Origin: Harpalus rubripes
Lineage: Eukaryota > Arthropoda > Insecta > Coleoptera > Carabidae
Direction of reading: 5' to 3'
NCBI GenBank assembly: GCA_963082715.1
Contig: OY720455.1
Location: forward strand, 26,261,602-26,325,601
DNA: 64,000 bases
This document shows, one piece after another, positions 10,366 through 22,386 of this stretch (within the stretch, counting starts at the first letter, position 1; each line of letters starts with the position of its first letter). The position numbers were made by a program, and so were the translations under genes. The notes beneath the pieces were generated by a model. That model was not told where the DNA came from, did not search any database, and was given only the letters and a program-made list of their open reading frames with translations.

Positions 10366-10960
10366 TGTATGTATGTATGTATGTATTTATTTATTTATTC
10401 GTATTAAATTTGTTTAAAGTAGAAAATTAAACAATAATAATTATAATTTGTCTAGAGAGATTAGCATAATATATATTTTTTTTATTTTAAATTTCATATA
10501 TATAATATATCAACTGACTAGCTGGAGTGAGTGCACTTAAAATAAATTTATAAATTATTTATTTTTATTTTTTATTTTTTTTGATTGATTGGCTGACTAT
10601 ATGAAAAAATTCTTGAAAATTGTTGTGGTGTTTGGACAAATAATTTAAAAAATAAATTTGATTCGTACGTACAAAACAATAATAATTATTATTTGTTAAG
10701 AGGCCGTGAGGTGAGGGAGGCCTGCTAAACGGTACATATATATGTAAGCAGAATAACATAATATTTTGGGTAATAGTAATCCGTGAGGATGATATAAGTA
10801 TTTATTTTTGTCTCAAACACAGACATAAATAATGTTGAAAAATGGTTCATAAATTGTGTATAAATTAAATAAGTACATATTTACATACATACATAACATA
10901 ATTGATAAAAACATATATTTATTAAAACTACAAAATAAATAGATATGCATAAAAGAAGTA
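10088..10960. other. 5S-H3 spacer, unit 2
   Basis: As in unit 1, with a longer poly-T run (about 10296-10320) and TATG microsatellite (10336-10400). Begins with the decayed H1 3' duplicate (10088-10166). Confidence 0.8.
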
Positions 10961-11006
10961 AAAAATTCTTTTTTCAAATATATATTTTGTGGTTCTGAAA
11001 AGAACC
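10961..11006 (-). terminator. H3-2 stem-loop and downstream element
   Basis: Minus-strand GGTTCTTTTCAGAACC (10991-11006) then AAGAATTTTT. Confidence 0.92.
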
Positions 11007-11071
11007 GATTGTTTTTATATTTTGTCCTAAATAGGAACAAGATATGTAGGTACCTAGGTGTAGGTGTTGAT

Positions 11072-11876
<805 letters not shown>

Positions 11877-11932
11877 TAATTTGTTGAGATGCTTTTAATA
11901 GAAATATCGTATTTTTTTCTCTTTTCAATGTA

Positions 11933-12199
11933 ACTAGTAATTGTTGAACGTTTATTGTAGTGTGCTAAACGTGAAGCCTCGGCCGCAATACGTTCAAATA
12001 TGTCATTTACAAAACTGTTCATAATACTCATCGCTTTACTAGAAATACCAGTATCTGGATGAACTTGTTTTAAAACTTTGCAAATGTACATTGCGTAACT
12101 CTCCTTCCTACGGCGCTTCTTTTTCTTATCGTCCTTTGAAATATTCTTCTGGGCTTTACCAGCCTTCTTTGCTGCTTTGCCGCTTGCTTTAGGAGGCAT
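11933..12199 (-). pseudogene. H2B: Truncated histone H2B, copy 1
   Basis: Retains codons 1-89 (MPPKASGKAA through RSTITS); the last third, stop and stem-loop are gone. The frame runs on into spacer and antisense H4 to 11816. The junction falls in ACTAGTA (11933-11939), a 7-bp word present both in H2B and in the H4-side spacer, so a microhomology deletion is likely. One more change: Cys for Tyr in MYIYK. Confidence 0.92.
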
Positions 12200-12532
12200 T
12201 TTCACACAAGTATTACGTCACGTACAACACAATGCAACAAAGAAACACGGTCGACGAGTCGAGCACAACTGACGCTGAAATTATTTTGAGCTTCATTTTA
12301 TTGACGAGCTCGTACCGATTGCTGCCGAGCTCCCCATGTTGAGAATAGGACTGCACACTGTATGCGCAGAACATGATCGTACTGCTCTCCTATTGGTTTG
12401 TTCTACTTAAACATACATAATACAAAGAGCAAAGAGCATAAAAGACCGTACACATGAAAATTCTACCTATCTACTACTTACAGTTAGTTCTGTTGTTGCG
12501 TTGTGTTACGTTAAATACAATAATTTTACATT
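12200..12532. promoter_or_regulatory. Divergent H2B/H2A promoter, unit 2
   Basis: H2A side: CATAAAAG (12437-12444). H2B side: minus-strand AATAAAAT (12295-12302). A CCAAT box (ATTGG on plus) lies near 12390. A 10-bp deletion near 12465 relative to unit 3 lies between the H2A TATA and the ATG. Confidence 0.68.
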
Positions 12533-12907
12533 ATGTCTGGTCGCGGCAAAGGTGGTAAAGTTAAGGGAAAGGCAAAGAGTCGTTCCAATCGTGCCGGTTT
12601 ACAATTTCCAGTCGGTCGTATCCATAGATTATTGCGTAAAGGTAATTACGCAGAACGTGTTGGTGCTGGTGCCCCAGTTTATTTAGCAGCCGTTATGGAA
12701 TATTTAGCTGCTGAAGTACTTGAGCTTGCTGGAAATGCTGCACGTGATAATAAGAAAACAAGAATTATTCCACGACACTTACAATTGGCAATCCGTAACG
12801 ATGAGGAATTAAACAAATTATTATCTGGTGTTACCATCGCATAAGGTGGTGTACTGCCTAATATTCAGGCCGTATTGCTGCCCAAGAAGACTGAAAAATC
12901 AACATAA
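12533..12907 (+). pseudogene. H2A: Histone H2A, copy 1, nonsense codon
   Basis: Canonical H2A until codon 104, where CAA has become TAA (12842-12844). The open part gives 103 residues with histone fold and acidic patch but lacks the 21-residue C-terminal docking tail (QGGVLPNIQAVLLPKKTEKST). Beyond the stop the reading frame is unchanged to 12907, followed by a normal stem-loop, so this is a recent point mutation. A shortened H2A protein cannot be excluded. Confidence 0.9.
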
Positions 12908-12938
12908 AGTGTTGTTATTAACAACAAATACAAACAAC

Positions 12939-12983
12939 GGCCCTTTTTAGGGCCACAAATTATTATACAAAAAAGAATTTTAA
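12939..12983 (+). terminator. H2A-1 stem-loop and downstream element
   Basis: GGCCCTTTTTAGGGCC at 12939-12954, then AAAAAAGAATTTTAAT. Confidence 0.92.
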
Positions 12984-15138
12984 TCTCATTAATGTATGCT
13001 CAATTATATCTGATTCCGTAACATAATTTCCTAATTTTATATATAAATATCAAATATAAAAAAACTATTATTATTTATATATTTTCAAATTTTAGTATTT
13101 TTGTTTATATATGACAATATTAAATATTTTTTGGAACAAATATATAGTGACCATTTTGTCATTGTCATACTTCAATTTATAACATAAACAATATTATATT
13201 ACCTATTAAGTAATATTAGAGATACATTTTAAATACAAAACTTGTTCAGAAAAACAACATATAGGACTAAAATTAATCGTAAATTCCGCAATTTATAGCA
13301 TATTATCCATTATACAAATAGGACAGAAGAATGACTAAACTAGGTCCATAGCCCTCTGAAATTGTAAATTCTCTTACTTAGCGTTAATTTTAAAACCTGA
13401 ACAAGTTTTGTATTTGCAACTTTCCTCTAATAAATATTAATTAATATATAAGTAACTACAGTAAAATAAATATAAATGTATATTATGTAATAAAATAATA
13501 CCTACATACCGTATATTTATTATAAATAATAATCTCATATCAGACTTCTTAACCTCACATTGTAACGTACTTCATTAGCAGTTGTTAACAGGGTTCTAGT
13601 TACGTATTACTTAAAAGAATTTGATGGTTTTTCGTTCCAATTACTTATATCTAATTTGGTGATAGGGGCTGCGTTGCTAGGGATGATTGTGGATATTTCT
13701 CGTAGCTGCCAAATGCTGTATTCGTAACTTCGTTCCTGGGTATTGTCATTTCATCATAGTCTTTCAAGTCATCATTTTTAAGACGAGTAGGGTGTGTCCC
13801 CTTGTTACGTATTACGTACCCTTTGTCCTCTCAATCACAATTTGAGAAAAATGTTGTTGAGACAAATGTTTCATATTAAATTTTATTATATTTTTATAGT
13901 CTATTTATTTGCATAGCCTAAAAACAATTTATTAATTCACTATCTGTGTCAGTTCGTCTTCACTTGTTATACAAAATGAATGAAACAGTCACTTTTTGGG
14001 CACATATTGTGTTAAATCCGTTAATTTACAAAATAGTTTATTAAAAAATTTATACATACACAATGTAAATAATTCGTAAAATGTTCACTCACGTCGCAGA
14101 CCACGCTGAGTATCTATTCGCAACAAGGAACATTTTTTTCCTGTCATTATTGTTATTACCACTGATCATAAACAACTGTTGTAGCTTTCGCCGGTTATTC
14201 ATTTGGGACAGCGGCTTCCATCTATTGACAATAGGTAGAATGAAGGACCCCGCCAAATTAAAATATAACAATCGTATAAAACTTTTCAACTTATTTTGAC
14301 TACTGCTTCATGTTCTTTATAAAAATGTGTTACACTTATTTCTTTACATCCTGTATATACAATACAGATATTAATTAACATTAATAATAATTTCTTTTAA
14401 TCAACATATTATCGATGTATGTTTCTTATGTATATGCCAGTATTATTTTATAATAAAAATAATTCTTATATTATTAACATATCAAATTTATAATATTATT
14501 TATTATTGTTTAATAATAATAACAATGACTTATTGTTTCTATAGGAATTTAGCATAATAACAATATAAAAGTACAACAAACATATACAACTATATAATAT
14601 TCAGTCATACTACCTATGGTACCAATATTTTTACTAAATTTTTACTTTATTGCAATATATATTGTTTATTATTGTTATACATATTAATTTGTTGATATAT
14701 TTTTGAAATGTATTCATATATAATATTGCTAAAATATATTTATTTATTTACATAATTTCAAATAAACGATGTAACATGGTCACATTTTCTTACTCTACTC
14801 ATATATATCATTAAATATATGAATTCACAATAATGCTAAATAAATTATAATAATTAATACCAATAACATGAACTTTATATTTTCGATATATAATTGTTGT
14901 ACAAATTATTTTCGTATAGTTTAGTCATTACAGACAATATAAATTGAAATGAACGCACGAAAATCGTACAAGTTACGGGTAACAAGTTTACATGTATATT
15001 TCTACGCCGTTCGATTATTTTGTTGACAGGCGAAATATTTACAGATTAATATTATAGTTATTTTGAACGTATTTTGACCATTGTACTCTAAATATATTAT
15101 TTATATTGTGTGTGTGTATTTCACATTAATTATAAAAT
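12984..15138. other. H2A-H1 spacer, unit 2
   Basis: AT-rich. Contains a MITE-like block (13211-13432), two TACGTATTAC words (13598, 13808), a block conserved in all three spacer copies (14081-14299) with short ORFs on both strands and no known domain, a CTTTACATCCTGTATATACA motif typical of degraded DNA transposons (about 14343-14362), and the H1 upstream region. No certain gene. Confidence 0.75.
13211..13432. mobile_element. MITE-like element, spacer copy 1
   Basis: 222 bp bounded by imperfect terminal inverted repeats of about 30 bp. The inner 18 bp are perfect: AATACAAAACTTGTTCAG (13232-13249) against CTGAACAAGTTTTGTATT (13397-13414). No ORF. Same block at 30813-31034 and inverted at 55423-55644. 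Target duplication unclear because the flanks are AT-rich. Confidence 0.5.
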
Positions 15139-15783
15139 ATGGCTGATGTTGCAACAACAAGTGCTGAACCTCAGTCCAGTCCGAAATCGACTTTAAAGAA
15201 AGAGAGAAAGAAGTCAGATCGTCCAAAAGCATCTCATCCATCAACAGCTATTATGGTAAATAATGCTATACAAAATTTAAAAGAACGTGGTGGCTCATCT
15301 CTTCAGGCAATTAAAAAATATATTTCTGCTACGTATAAAGTGGATGCTGAAAAATTTGCACCATTTATTAAGAAATATATTAAATCAAGTGTTGCATCTG
15401 GTGCGCTTGTACAAACAAAAGGTAAGGGTGCTAGTGGTTCATTTAAATTAGCATCGACTGCAGTTACAAAAAAAACAGTTTCTGCTACCTCCGCTGCTGC
15501 AGCAAAATCGAGAAAATCTACAACTACAAAATCAAAACCTAAATTAGATAAAGAGAGGAAATCTACTGTTAAAAAATCAACAGCAAGTAAAGGAACAAAA
15601 TCGAGAAAGAGTGCAGCTGTGGAAAAGCAAAAATCAACTTCTGCAAAAATTGCTAAGCCTAAATCTCCATCTAAAGTGAAGAAAACTACTAAAGCACCAA
15701 CAAAGAAGCCAAAATCCCCTAAACCAAAAACCACGAAACCAAAAGTGGTTAAAAAGAAGGCTGCTTCGCCAAAGAAGAAGTAA
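15139..15783 (+). CDS. H1: Linker histone H1, copy 3
   Basis: 214 residues, protein identical to copy 2; complete, with normal upstream and 3' signals. Confidence 0.97.
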   Translation: MADVATTSAEPQSSPKSTLKKERKKSDRPKASHPSTAIMVNNAIQNLKERGGSSLQAIKKYISATYKVDAEKFAPFIKKYIKSSVASGALVQTKGKGASGSFKLASTAVTKKTVSATSAAAAKSRKSTTTKSKPKLDKERKSTVKKSTASKGTKSRKSAAVEKQKSTSAKIAKPKSPSKVKKTTKAPTKKPKSPKPKTTKPKVVKKKAASPKKK

Positions 15784-15827
15784 ATAAGCAGCACATAAAT
15801 ATTATATTTATGTGTGATATTCCAAAC

Positions 15828-15873
15828 GGTCCTTTTCAGGACCATAAAATATTATTGAAATTAAGAATTTTTA
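15828..15873 (+). terminator. H1-3 stem-loop and downstream element
   Basis: GGTCCTTTTCAGGACC (15828-15843), AAGAATTTTTA (15863-15873). Confidence 0.92.
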
Positions 15874-15943
15874 TCTCAAATATGGTAAATAATAATAAAA
15901 CAAATTCCTATCCCTGTATTTTCCTTCATTTATTTTAATACAG

Positions 15944-15946
15944 TAT

Positions 15947-16008
<62 letters not shown>
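15944..16008. repeat. (TG)n(TA)n microsatellite, unit 3
   Basis: Long TG part and short TA part, the reverse of the proportions in unit 4. Confidence 0.95.
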
Positions 16009-16252
16009 GGCATGTTATAAATAAATAGTATAAATATTTATGGACAAAGTAACTATAAAATGATGTCAACGGCACGCGGTATTCCCAAGCGGTCACCCAT
16101 CCAAGTACTAACCGCGCCCGATGTTGCTTGACTTACGAGATCAGACGAGATCGAGATAGAGATAGAGAGAATTTATTTAAGTTTTTGTTATACAGCACAG
16201 CGTTTTGTCCGCCATGCGCGCTGTGCCACGCCTACAGCCGGTACCGCCTATA

Positions 16253-16300
16253 CCAAGGTGGAATCTCGTATCGGCAGCGATGTGTTGGATTCCATCTTGG
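16253..16300 (-). other. LINE J2 3' UTR hairpin
   Basis: CCAAGGTGGAATC (plus) pairs with GATTCCATCTTGG with one internal mismatch. It lies about 100 bp from the 3' end. See J1 and J3 for the covarying forms. Confidence 0.6.
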
Positions 16301-16869
16301 TTAGGGGCGCGGCTTGCAGGAATGGTGTCGCGCATAGCAAACAAATAAATAACTTTTTACATTTTGTTTTTTTTACATGGTTTTCCTAGTACTTTATAAC
16401 TTTACAACCAATTTAATTTTAATTTAGGTTACCCTTTTAAGCATTTGTGAGTATTAATGGATGAGTTATGATTATGAATGATGTTTATGACAGTATATTT
16501 ACAGGAAAAATTACAAAAAACCTGCTCTAAATGAATGATCTTACAACTAAATGAGTGACGGTGGCGTTATTTACAGTGCGGTTATGATAACTTATAAATG
16601 TACTTGTGATATAATGGAATGATTATAATGTTTATGGGCTATGGACTTATTTTCTAGTGAATGAGATTATGGTTTATACAGCGATGTTATGATTTATTTA
16701 TAAAGTAGTTATGATAGATGTGATGATTATAATGTATAATGAGGTATGCACTTATTAAGTAATGTATGATAAATGATATTTACAGTGCGGCTATGATATA
16801 TACATTATTTACATTTTGTGATTAGATGGAGTTGTTAGAATGTTAGGGTTAGTGTGCGGTGCGGGATGA

Positions 16870-19572
16870 TTACTCCTGGTCGCGCTCTGTGAAAATGGGT
16901 AGTGCCTGATATGGAAGGGCGTGTTTGATGGTGAAGGGTGCGTTATGACTTCTGATGTGTGTAATGTTTTTTGTGATCGGGTTATGTCGAGGTAAAGATG
17001 AGTAGAACTTTTGTGAAATGGTCTGAATGTATTCGCGAATGTATGGCATTTGAGTTTGAGTGTGAAGATCTTCGATTCTAGCATATCTGTCTGCGCCAAC
17101 TATCAGACGCAGACAACGATTTTGGAATCGTTGTATAGGCAGGAGGGCGGTTTTGGATGCGGAACACCAAGCTGGTACTGCGTATATGAGTATGGGGCGA
17201 ATGATACAGGTGTAAATGAGTTTTTTGTTTTTTGATGACATTTTGCTGGTTTGATTTATGAGTGGATATAATGATCTGAAGACTATGGCTGCTTTACGGA
17301 TGGTATTTTTGATGTGCTGGATGTGGAAAAGACGGGGTTCAAGGGTGTAGCCAAGGTAATTAACTGAGGGTGAGGGGGTGATGGGGTTGTTGTTTAATTT
17401 TAATGGGGTGAATATTTTTGTTAGTGTGAATTTACGAGTGAATGTAATGGTTTCTGTTTTATTATGATTGATATGAATTTTCCATTTGGTCCAGTAGGGG
17501 ATGAGGATATTAAGGTGTATTTGTAGCTGTTTGTTGGCGACCTCGGCACTATGTGAACTTGCGTACAGTGCCGTGTCGTCCGCATACAGCGCTGATTGGG
17601 TTTGTGGAAATGTAGGGAAGTCATGCAGGTACAGGGTGAAGAGTACAGGACCGAGGCAGCTACCCTGCGGGACGCCAGCTGCTACGGGGTGGGGGGTTGA
17701 AACACAGGAGTTTATTTTTACACAAAATGTTCTGTTAGTAAGATATGAGTGTGTTAGTAGTATTAGTGAGGCTGGAAAATTAGCACGAATCATTTTGTAT
17801 ATGAGCCCTGACTGCCATACTTTGTCGAAAGCTTTTTCGATGTCCAGCAGGGCCATAACTGTGACCTTGTTTTTGTTATAATTTACGTTAATATCGGTCA
17901 CGATTCGTGCTATTTGTTGAGTTGTGTTAAGTTTGGGTCTGAAACCAAATTGAAAATGAGGTATGATTTTATGTTTATGAATATGTTTGTTTATGTGTTT
18001 GAGGATGATTTTTTCTGTGACTTTTGATAGGGTTGTGAGGAGGGAAATAGGGCGATAGTTGCTAGGTTGATTTGGGCTTTTGTTAGGTTTGGGAATGGGT
18101 ACGACGTGGGCGGTTTTCCAGGATGTAGGGAAGTGATGGAGGCGGATGATGGAATTTATTACATATGTTATTTGGACGATAGCTTTTCGAGATAGATTTT
18201 TCAGGACAATGTTTTGTATTCCATCAGGACCAGGAGCTTTTTGATTAGAAAAGGATTTAATTGTTTGGAAAATTTCTGAGGGTTTGGTAATTAGTTTGGA
18301 CAGTTGGCGAGGATTGGGTGTGAAGGGCTGGTTAAGGAATTGTTGGGTTTCATGAATGATGACGTCTTGTTCGGGAGTATTGATGGGATCAAGGATGTGG
18401 ACACGTTCGAAGGTTTCAGCTATTGCTTCAACCTTCTGCTTGTCCGTGTATAGGATGGTGTTGTTATGGGAGAGTTCAGGGATAGGTTTATAGGGTTTTT
18501 TAAGGGTTTGGGTTAGTTTCCATAGGGATTTGTCATTAGGATTAAGGGACAGGAGCTTGGTTTGCCAGGAGTGGTTTCTGAATATTTTAATATGGGTTTG
18601 GATTTGTTTAGTGAGAGAATTTATGGTGTTTCGGTGTTCTAGGTCTCTGGAATGCTGCCATAGTCTTCTTATATTGTTTCTGCGATTGATAGGTTGGATG
18701 ATGTGAGCTGGAAGTTTGTCTTTGTGTGGCTGAATTGTGACGGTGCGTGTATGTTTATGAAGTGACTGATTGATGGCCTGTGTGAGTGAATCTACTTGTG
18801 TCTCAATGTCTTGTGCGGTGTTTATGTGTGGGTTGATGGTAATGAGTGCATTTAATGATTTTCTAAACTCATCCCAGTTGGTTTCAGAATAGATGCGCTT
18901 GATGTTTGGGTTATCTGGCTGAATATGATGTTTACTGAGTTTGCTGTGAACTGGCAAATGATTGGAACTGAGTTCATTTAATACAATGGGATTTGTGATG
19001 TGTGAGATGTTTTTATGAATGATGTAGTCGATGGTGCTGGGTGATGCGTTGTTGGCGGGGTAATGAGTGTGCGTGGGTGGATGGAGATGAATGACATTGT
19101 GAGAATGTATATATGAGTACAATGTGCGGCCATTAGCATTATTTACATTGCAGTTCCAGCTTGGGTGTTTCGCATTCCAATCGCCCATGACGATAACTTT
19201 CCTGCCTATGCTGAACAATGAATTTAAATGTTGGTGAGTGAAATGATGTTGCGGACGATTATAAATGGCTATGACATGCGTGTTGTCGATGAGTTTGATG
19301 CAGAGTGATTCGATTTGTGATTGTGGAATGCGGATGCGTGTGTGAGGAATGTTGTGTTTTACCAGCACGGCGACGCCGCCGGCTGGCATTTGGGTTTGAT
19401 GAGGGCGATCCTGACGATGAACATTGTAACCTTTAATGGTGAGTTTATGAGTGGGGGTGAGACGTGATTCGCTAATGAGCATGATGTGAACATTATGTTT
19501 GTGAAGGAAATGAATGAGTTCGCCTTGTTTGTTAGTGATGCCGTTTGCGTTCCAGGAGTATATGTTAGTCAT
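16870..19572 (-). CDS. LINE J2 ORF2, endonuclease-reverse transcriptase
   Basis: 900 residues. N-terminal apurinic-type endonuclease: YSWNANGI, ISESRLT, GDWNAKHPSWNC, STIDYII, SSNHLPV. RT core: KAPGPDGI, PIPKPNKSPNQPSNYRPISLL, FQFGFRPKLNT, LLDIEKAFDKVWQSGL, GVPQGSCLGPVLF, YADDTALYA. No C-terminal zinc finger or RNase H recognised. The ATG follows the ORF1 stop directly (TAAATG), suggesting termination-reinitiation. The endonuclease is the likely source of the 5S target choice. Confidence 0.95.
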   Translation of the reverse strand: MTNIYSWNANGITNKQGELIHFLHKHNVHIMLISESRLTPTHKLTIKGYNVHRQDRPHQTQMPAGGVAVLVKHNIPHTRIRIPQSQIESLCIKLIDNTHVIAIYNRPQHHFTHQHLNSLFSIGRKVIVMGDWNAKHPSWNCNVNNANGRTLYSYIHSHNVIHLHPPTHTHYPANNASPSTIDYIIHKNISHITNPIVLNELSSNHLPVHSKLSKHHIQPDNPNIKRIYSETNWDEFRKSLNALITINPHINTAQDIETQVDSLTQAINQSLHKHTRTVTIQPHKDKLPAHIIQPINRRNNIRRLWQHSRDLEHRNTINSLTKQIQTHIKIFRNHSWQTKLLSLNPNDKSLWKLTQTLKKPYKPIPELSHNNTILYTDKQKVEAIAETFERVHILDPINTPEQDVIIHETQQFLNQPFTPNPRQLSKLITKPSEIFQTIKSFSNQKAPGPDGIQNIVLKNLSRKAIVQITYVINSIIRLHHFPTSWKTAHVVPIPKPNKSPNQPSNYRPISLLTTLSKVTEKIILKHINKHIHKHKIIPHFQFGFRPKLNTTQQIARIVTDINVNYNKNKVTVMALLDIEKAFDKVWQSGLIYKMIRANFPASLILLTHSYLTNRTFCVKINSCVSTPHPVAAGVPQGSCLGPVLFTLYLHDFPTFPQTQSALYADDTALYASSHSAEVANKQLQIHLNILIPYWTKWKIHINHNKTETITFTRKFTLTKIFTPLKLNNNPITPSPSVNYLGYTLEPRLFHIQHIKNTIRKAAIVFRSLYPLINQTSKMSSKNKKLIYTCIIRPILIYAVPAWCSASKTALLPIQRFQNRCLRLIVGADRYARIEDLHTQTQMPYIREYIQTISQKFYSSLPRHNPITKNITHIRSHNAPFTIKHALPYQALPIFTERDQE

Positions 19573-21294
19573 TTATATATGATAATGGTGGATGGATGAG
19601 GCGAATGTGATAAATTTTTGGAATTTATCCACATCACTAGTGGCACTGGCGAGCGTGTCGTTCAAATCTTTTACAGCTTTAATAAGATTTTTTAAATTTA
19701 CTAAACTATTCAGTTTTTTAATTTCAAACATTAAATCCGACACGTCGCCAGTGTCATTAGTGATGTGGACTGCTGCTGTTGTCTGCTGGGGGGCGGGGGC
19801 GGCCGCTATTGTCTGCATGGGGGTGGGGATGGCTGCAGTCTGTTGTGGGGCACGGCTGGCCGTGAAGTGCCGCAAATCTGGCCGTAGCGGAAGAGTGGGG
19901 AAATGTTGGGGGTTCAGGGGAGGGGCGGTGGCTGGTTGCTGGTTCCAGGGGTTGATGGCAGGAGGCAGCGCTGGTATGTACCTGGGGGCGGCAGGCTGCT
20001 GGGGCGGCAGCAGGGGGCGGCGGGACTGCTTCATCCGCAGTTTGTATTTGTATACTGGGCAGTTTACGCTGTTGGCAGGATGGGCGCCTTCGCAGTTTGC
20101 GCATTTGGCGGGTGTTTCCGCCCCCTTGTCGCAGGTGCGGGTCTCGTGGTGGCCGGCGCATTTGAGACAGCGCGGCTCTCGTCCACAGTTGGATGTGGCA
20201 TGTCCCCATTGCTGACAACGATGGCATTGTGTGATCTCTTTCTTATTCCTGTGCCGCTCCCAGGTAATGCGGGTGTATAATAAGTTTCGCACGTCTCTCT
20301 GCAGTCCGGCAAGGGTTTCGACTGCCTCCGTGACGACCAGGAATAAGGGCCTGAAATTAGTACTCATTTTGTAAATTGTTTTGACTTTAACATCCTGCTC
20401 AATTAGAGCAGTTTTAATTTCTTCTGTCTCCGGGTTGCTATCAAGCCCCCGGAGAACGAACGCATGTGTTTTGTCGAGAGTGTCTGTGTAAGTGTGATAT
20501 GGTATTTGATTGTCTTTTAATGAGTTAACGAACTTGACTTTTTCGTTAATGTCATCAATATAAAGATTTGTGTTATTTTTAGTATATTTTATAGTAAACC
20601 CCTTTTTAACTTCAGTTTTAAGATTATGTACAAGTTTTTGATGATCGCTTGTCTTTCCCGCCATTATAATTGGGGCGGGGGCTTTCCTCTTGTTTGTCGT
20701 CGGTGGTGGGACAGACTCCTCCTCCTCGGAGTCTACTGCTTGGTCATCTGTGGCGTTGTCGGTGTCCGGATGGTCGGCCAGCGGTGAGTAGGCGTTCCTA
20801 GTCTCTGTTATTGTAGTTGGGCGTGCCAACTGTCGCGTTCTATGGCGCTTGGGATTGCGCTGTGGCTTTGGGTGGAGCTGTGTTCCAGATGACCCTGGAG
20901 TGGGGCTGGTGTTGTTAGCGCCATCTGTTATTTCTCCCTGAGTTGGGCTTGTGCTTGCTTGGCGCTTTCTGCTCCCTCTGTCAACGAGTAGCGATTTAAT
21001 TGCTTCCATCGCCACGTTTGGCGTGGTAGCGCTTTTTTGCGCCACGTTTTCTTTGTTATGTTCTAAATTACTAGTCTCTATAATTTCATTCACTTTCGTA
21101 GCGAAGTTTTTCACTGCGTCACTTTCACACTCGCACGCACTCACATTTGAATTAAGTTTTTCACTCTCACTCATACACTTTTCAGTCTCTATCTTTTTGT
21201 TATCACTTACACTATTTTCACTTAAACTATATTCAGTTTTGTCTGTTACTGTTTTTTTCTTCTTCTTAGGTTTTAATGCTTTTTTACGAGCCAC
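19573..21294 (-). CDS. LINE J2 ORF1 (gag-like)
   Basis: About 573 codons. Lys-rich start, Ser/Glu-rich stretch, PRE_C2HC-type region (HAFVLRGLDSNPETEEIK to RITWERHRNKKE), zinc knuckles CHRCQQWGHATSNC, CLKCAGHHETRTC and CANCEGAHPANSVNC, then a Pro/Gln/Ala-rich C-part. It packages element RNA. The frame opens at a GTG (GTGGCTCGT) with no in-frame ATG before residue 41; J3 has GTG at the same place, so either a non-AUG start is used or the true start is MSESEKLN. Confidence 0.9.
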   Translation of the reverse strand: MARKKALKPKKKKKTVTDKTEYSLSENSVSDNKKIETEKCMSESEKLNSNVSACECESDAVKNFATKVNEIIETSNLEHNKENVAQKSATTPNVAMEAIKSLLVDRGSRKRQASTSPTQGEITDGANNTSPTPGSSGTQLHPKPQRNPKRHRTRQLARPTTITETRNAYSPLADHPDTDNATDDQAVDSEEEESVPPPTTNKRKAPAPIIMAGKTSDHQKLVHNLKTEVKKGFTIKYTKNNTNLYIDDINEKVKFVNSLKDNQIPYHTYTDTLDKTHAFVLRGLDSNPETEEIKTALIEQDVKVKTIYKMSTNFRPLFLVVTEAVETLAGLQRDVRNLLYTRITWERHRNKKEITQCHRCQQWGHATSNCGREPRCLKCAGHHETRTCDKGAETPAKCANCEGAHPANSVNCPVYKYKLRMKQSRRPLLPPQQPAAPRYIPALPPAINPWNQQPATAPPLNPQHFPTLPLRPDLRHFTASRAPQQTAAIPTPMQTIAAAPAPQQTTAAVHITNDTGDVSDLMFEIKKLNSLVNLKNLIKAVKDLNDTLASATSDVDKFQKFITFASSIHHYHI

Positions 21295-21450
21295 TTTGCT
21301 TGTATATCACTATACTGAAATTATAAGTTCGCATAAAAAGTAAAAAATAATATTTCACAGAAGAACAACAATTAACACGTCTGTGCAACACGGATGCTGG
21401 ACAGAGAATAAGACGAGATCGTGTACTTTCAACATGGTATGGCCGTTGAC

Positions 21451-21689
21451 GTAAATATTATTTTTATGTATGATATTCAGTGGGTTCTTTTAGGATCATT
21501 ATATATTATTAAAATTAAAAATAATTAACTCACACTTGTGTATATACAATATTTATTTAAATATAACCCTGATTATATAATCACGCCCACTAAACAGTCG
21601 CTGCTACAGCACACAACTGATATGTGTGTGAAACTGCCGCTTTACTCTCATAATCACTTTTTTTTTTTTTTTTTTTTAAATCCTTATCC

Positions 21690-21721
<32 letters not shown>

Positions 21722-22274
21722 TGTATTTATTTATTTATTCGTATTAAATTTGTTTAAAGTAGAAAATTAAACAATAATAATTATAATTTGTCTAGAGAGA
21801 TTGGCATAATATATATTTTTTTATTTTAAATTTCATATATATAATATATCAACTGACTAGCTGGAGTGAGTGCACTTAAAATAAATTTATAAATTATTTA
21901 TTTTTATTTTTTATTTTTTTTGATTGATTGGCTGACTATATGAAAAAATTCTTGAAAATTGTTGTGGTGTTTGGACAAATAATTTAAAAAATAAATTTGA
22001 TTCGTACGTACAAAACAATAATAATTATTATTTGTTAAGAGGCCGTGAGGTGAGGGAGGCCTGCTAAACGGTACATATATATGTAAGCAGAATAACATAA
22101 TATTTTGGGTAATAGTAATCCGTGAGGATGATATAAGTATTTATTTTTGTCTCAAACACAGACATAAATAATGTTGAAAAATGGTTCATAAATTGTGTAT
22201 AAATTAAATAAGTACATATTTACATACATATATTTATTAAAACTACAAAATAAATAGATATGCATAAAAGAAGT
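21451..22274. other. 5S-H3 spacer, unit 3
   Basis: Decayed H1 3' duplicate, poly-T, TATG microsatellite (21692-21742), then AT-rich DNA; a deletion near 22230 removes 24 bp present in units 1, 2 and 4. No gene. Confidence 0.8.
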
Positions 22275-22321
22275 AAAAAATTCTTTTTTCAAATATATAT
22301 TTTGTGGTTCTGAAAAGAACC
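22275..22321 (-). terminator. H3-3 stem-loop and downstream element
   Basis: Minus-strand GGTTCTTTTCAGAACC (22306-22321) and AAGAATTTTTT. Confidence 0.92.
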
Positions 22322-22386
22322 GATTGTTTTTATATTTTGTCCTAAATAGGAACAAAATATGTAGGTACCTAGGTGTAGGTGTTGAT

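Larger units (their letters stand above)
16154..21410 (-). mobile_element. LINE J2, full-length 5S-inserted Jockey-type element
   Basis: 5257 bp, in the 5S orientation. 5' end TATTCTCTGTCCAGCATCCG with AGACGTG at +29 to +35; ORF1 and ORF2 both open; 3' UTR with a long hairpin; 3' tail of CTCTATCT repeats instead of poly(A), ending at the target duplication. This is the only J copy here with both ORFs undamaged and the best candidate for a recently active member. Confidence 0.93.
16065..21450 (-). pseudogene. 5S rRNA: 5S rRNA split by LINE J2
   Basis: 3' part 16065-16153, 5' part 21411-21450. AGACGAGATCG duplicated at 16143-16153 and 21411-21421. Same interruption point as in the other split 5S genes. 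Confidence 0.95.
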
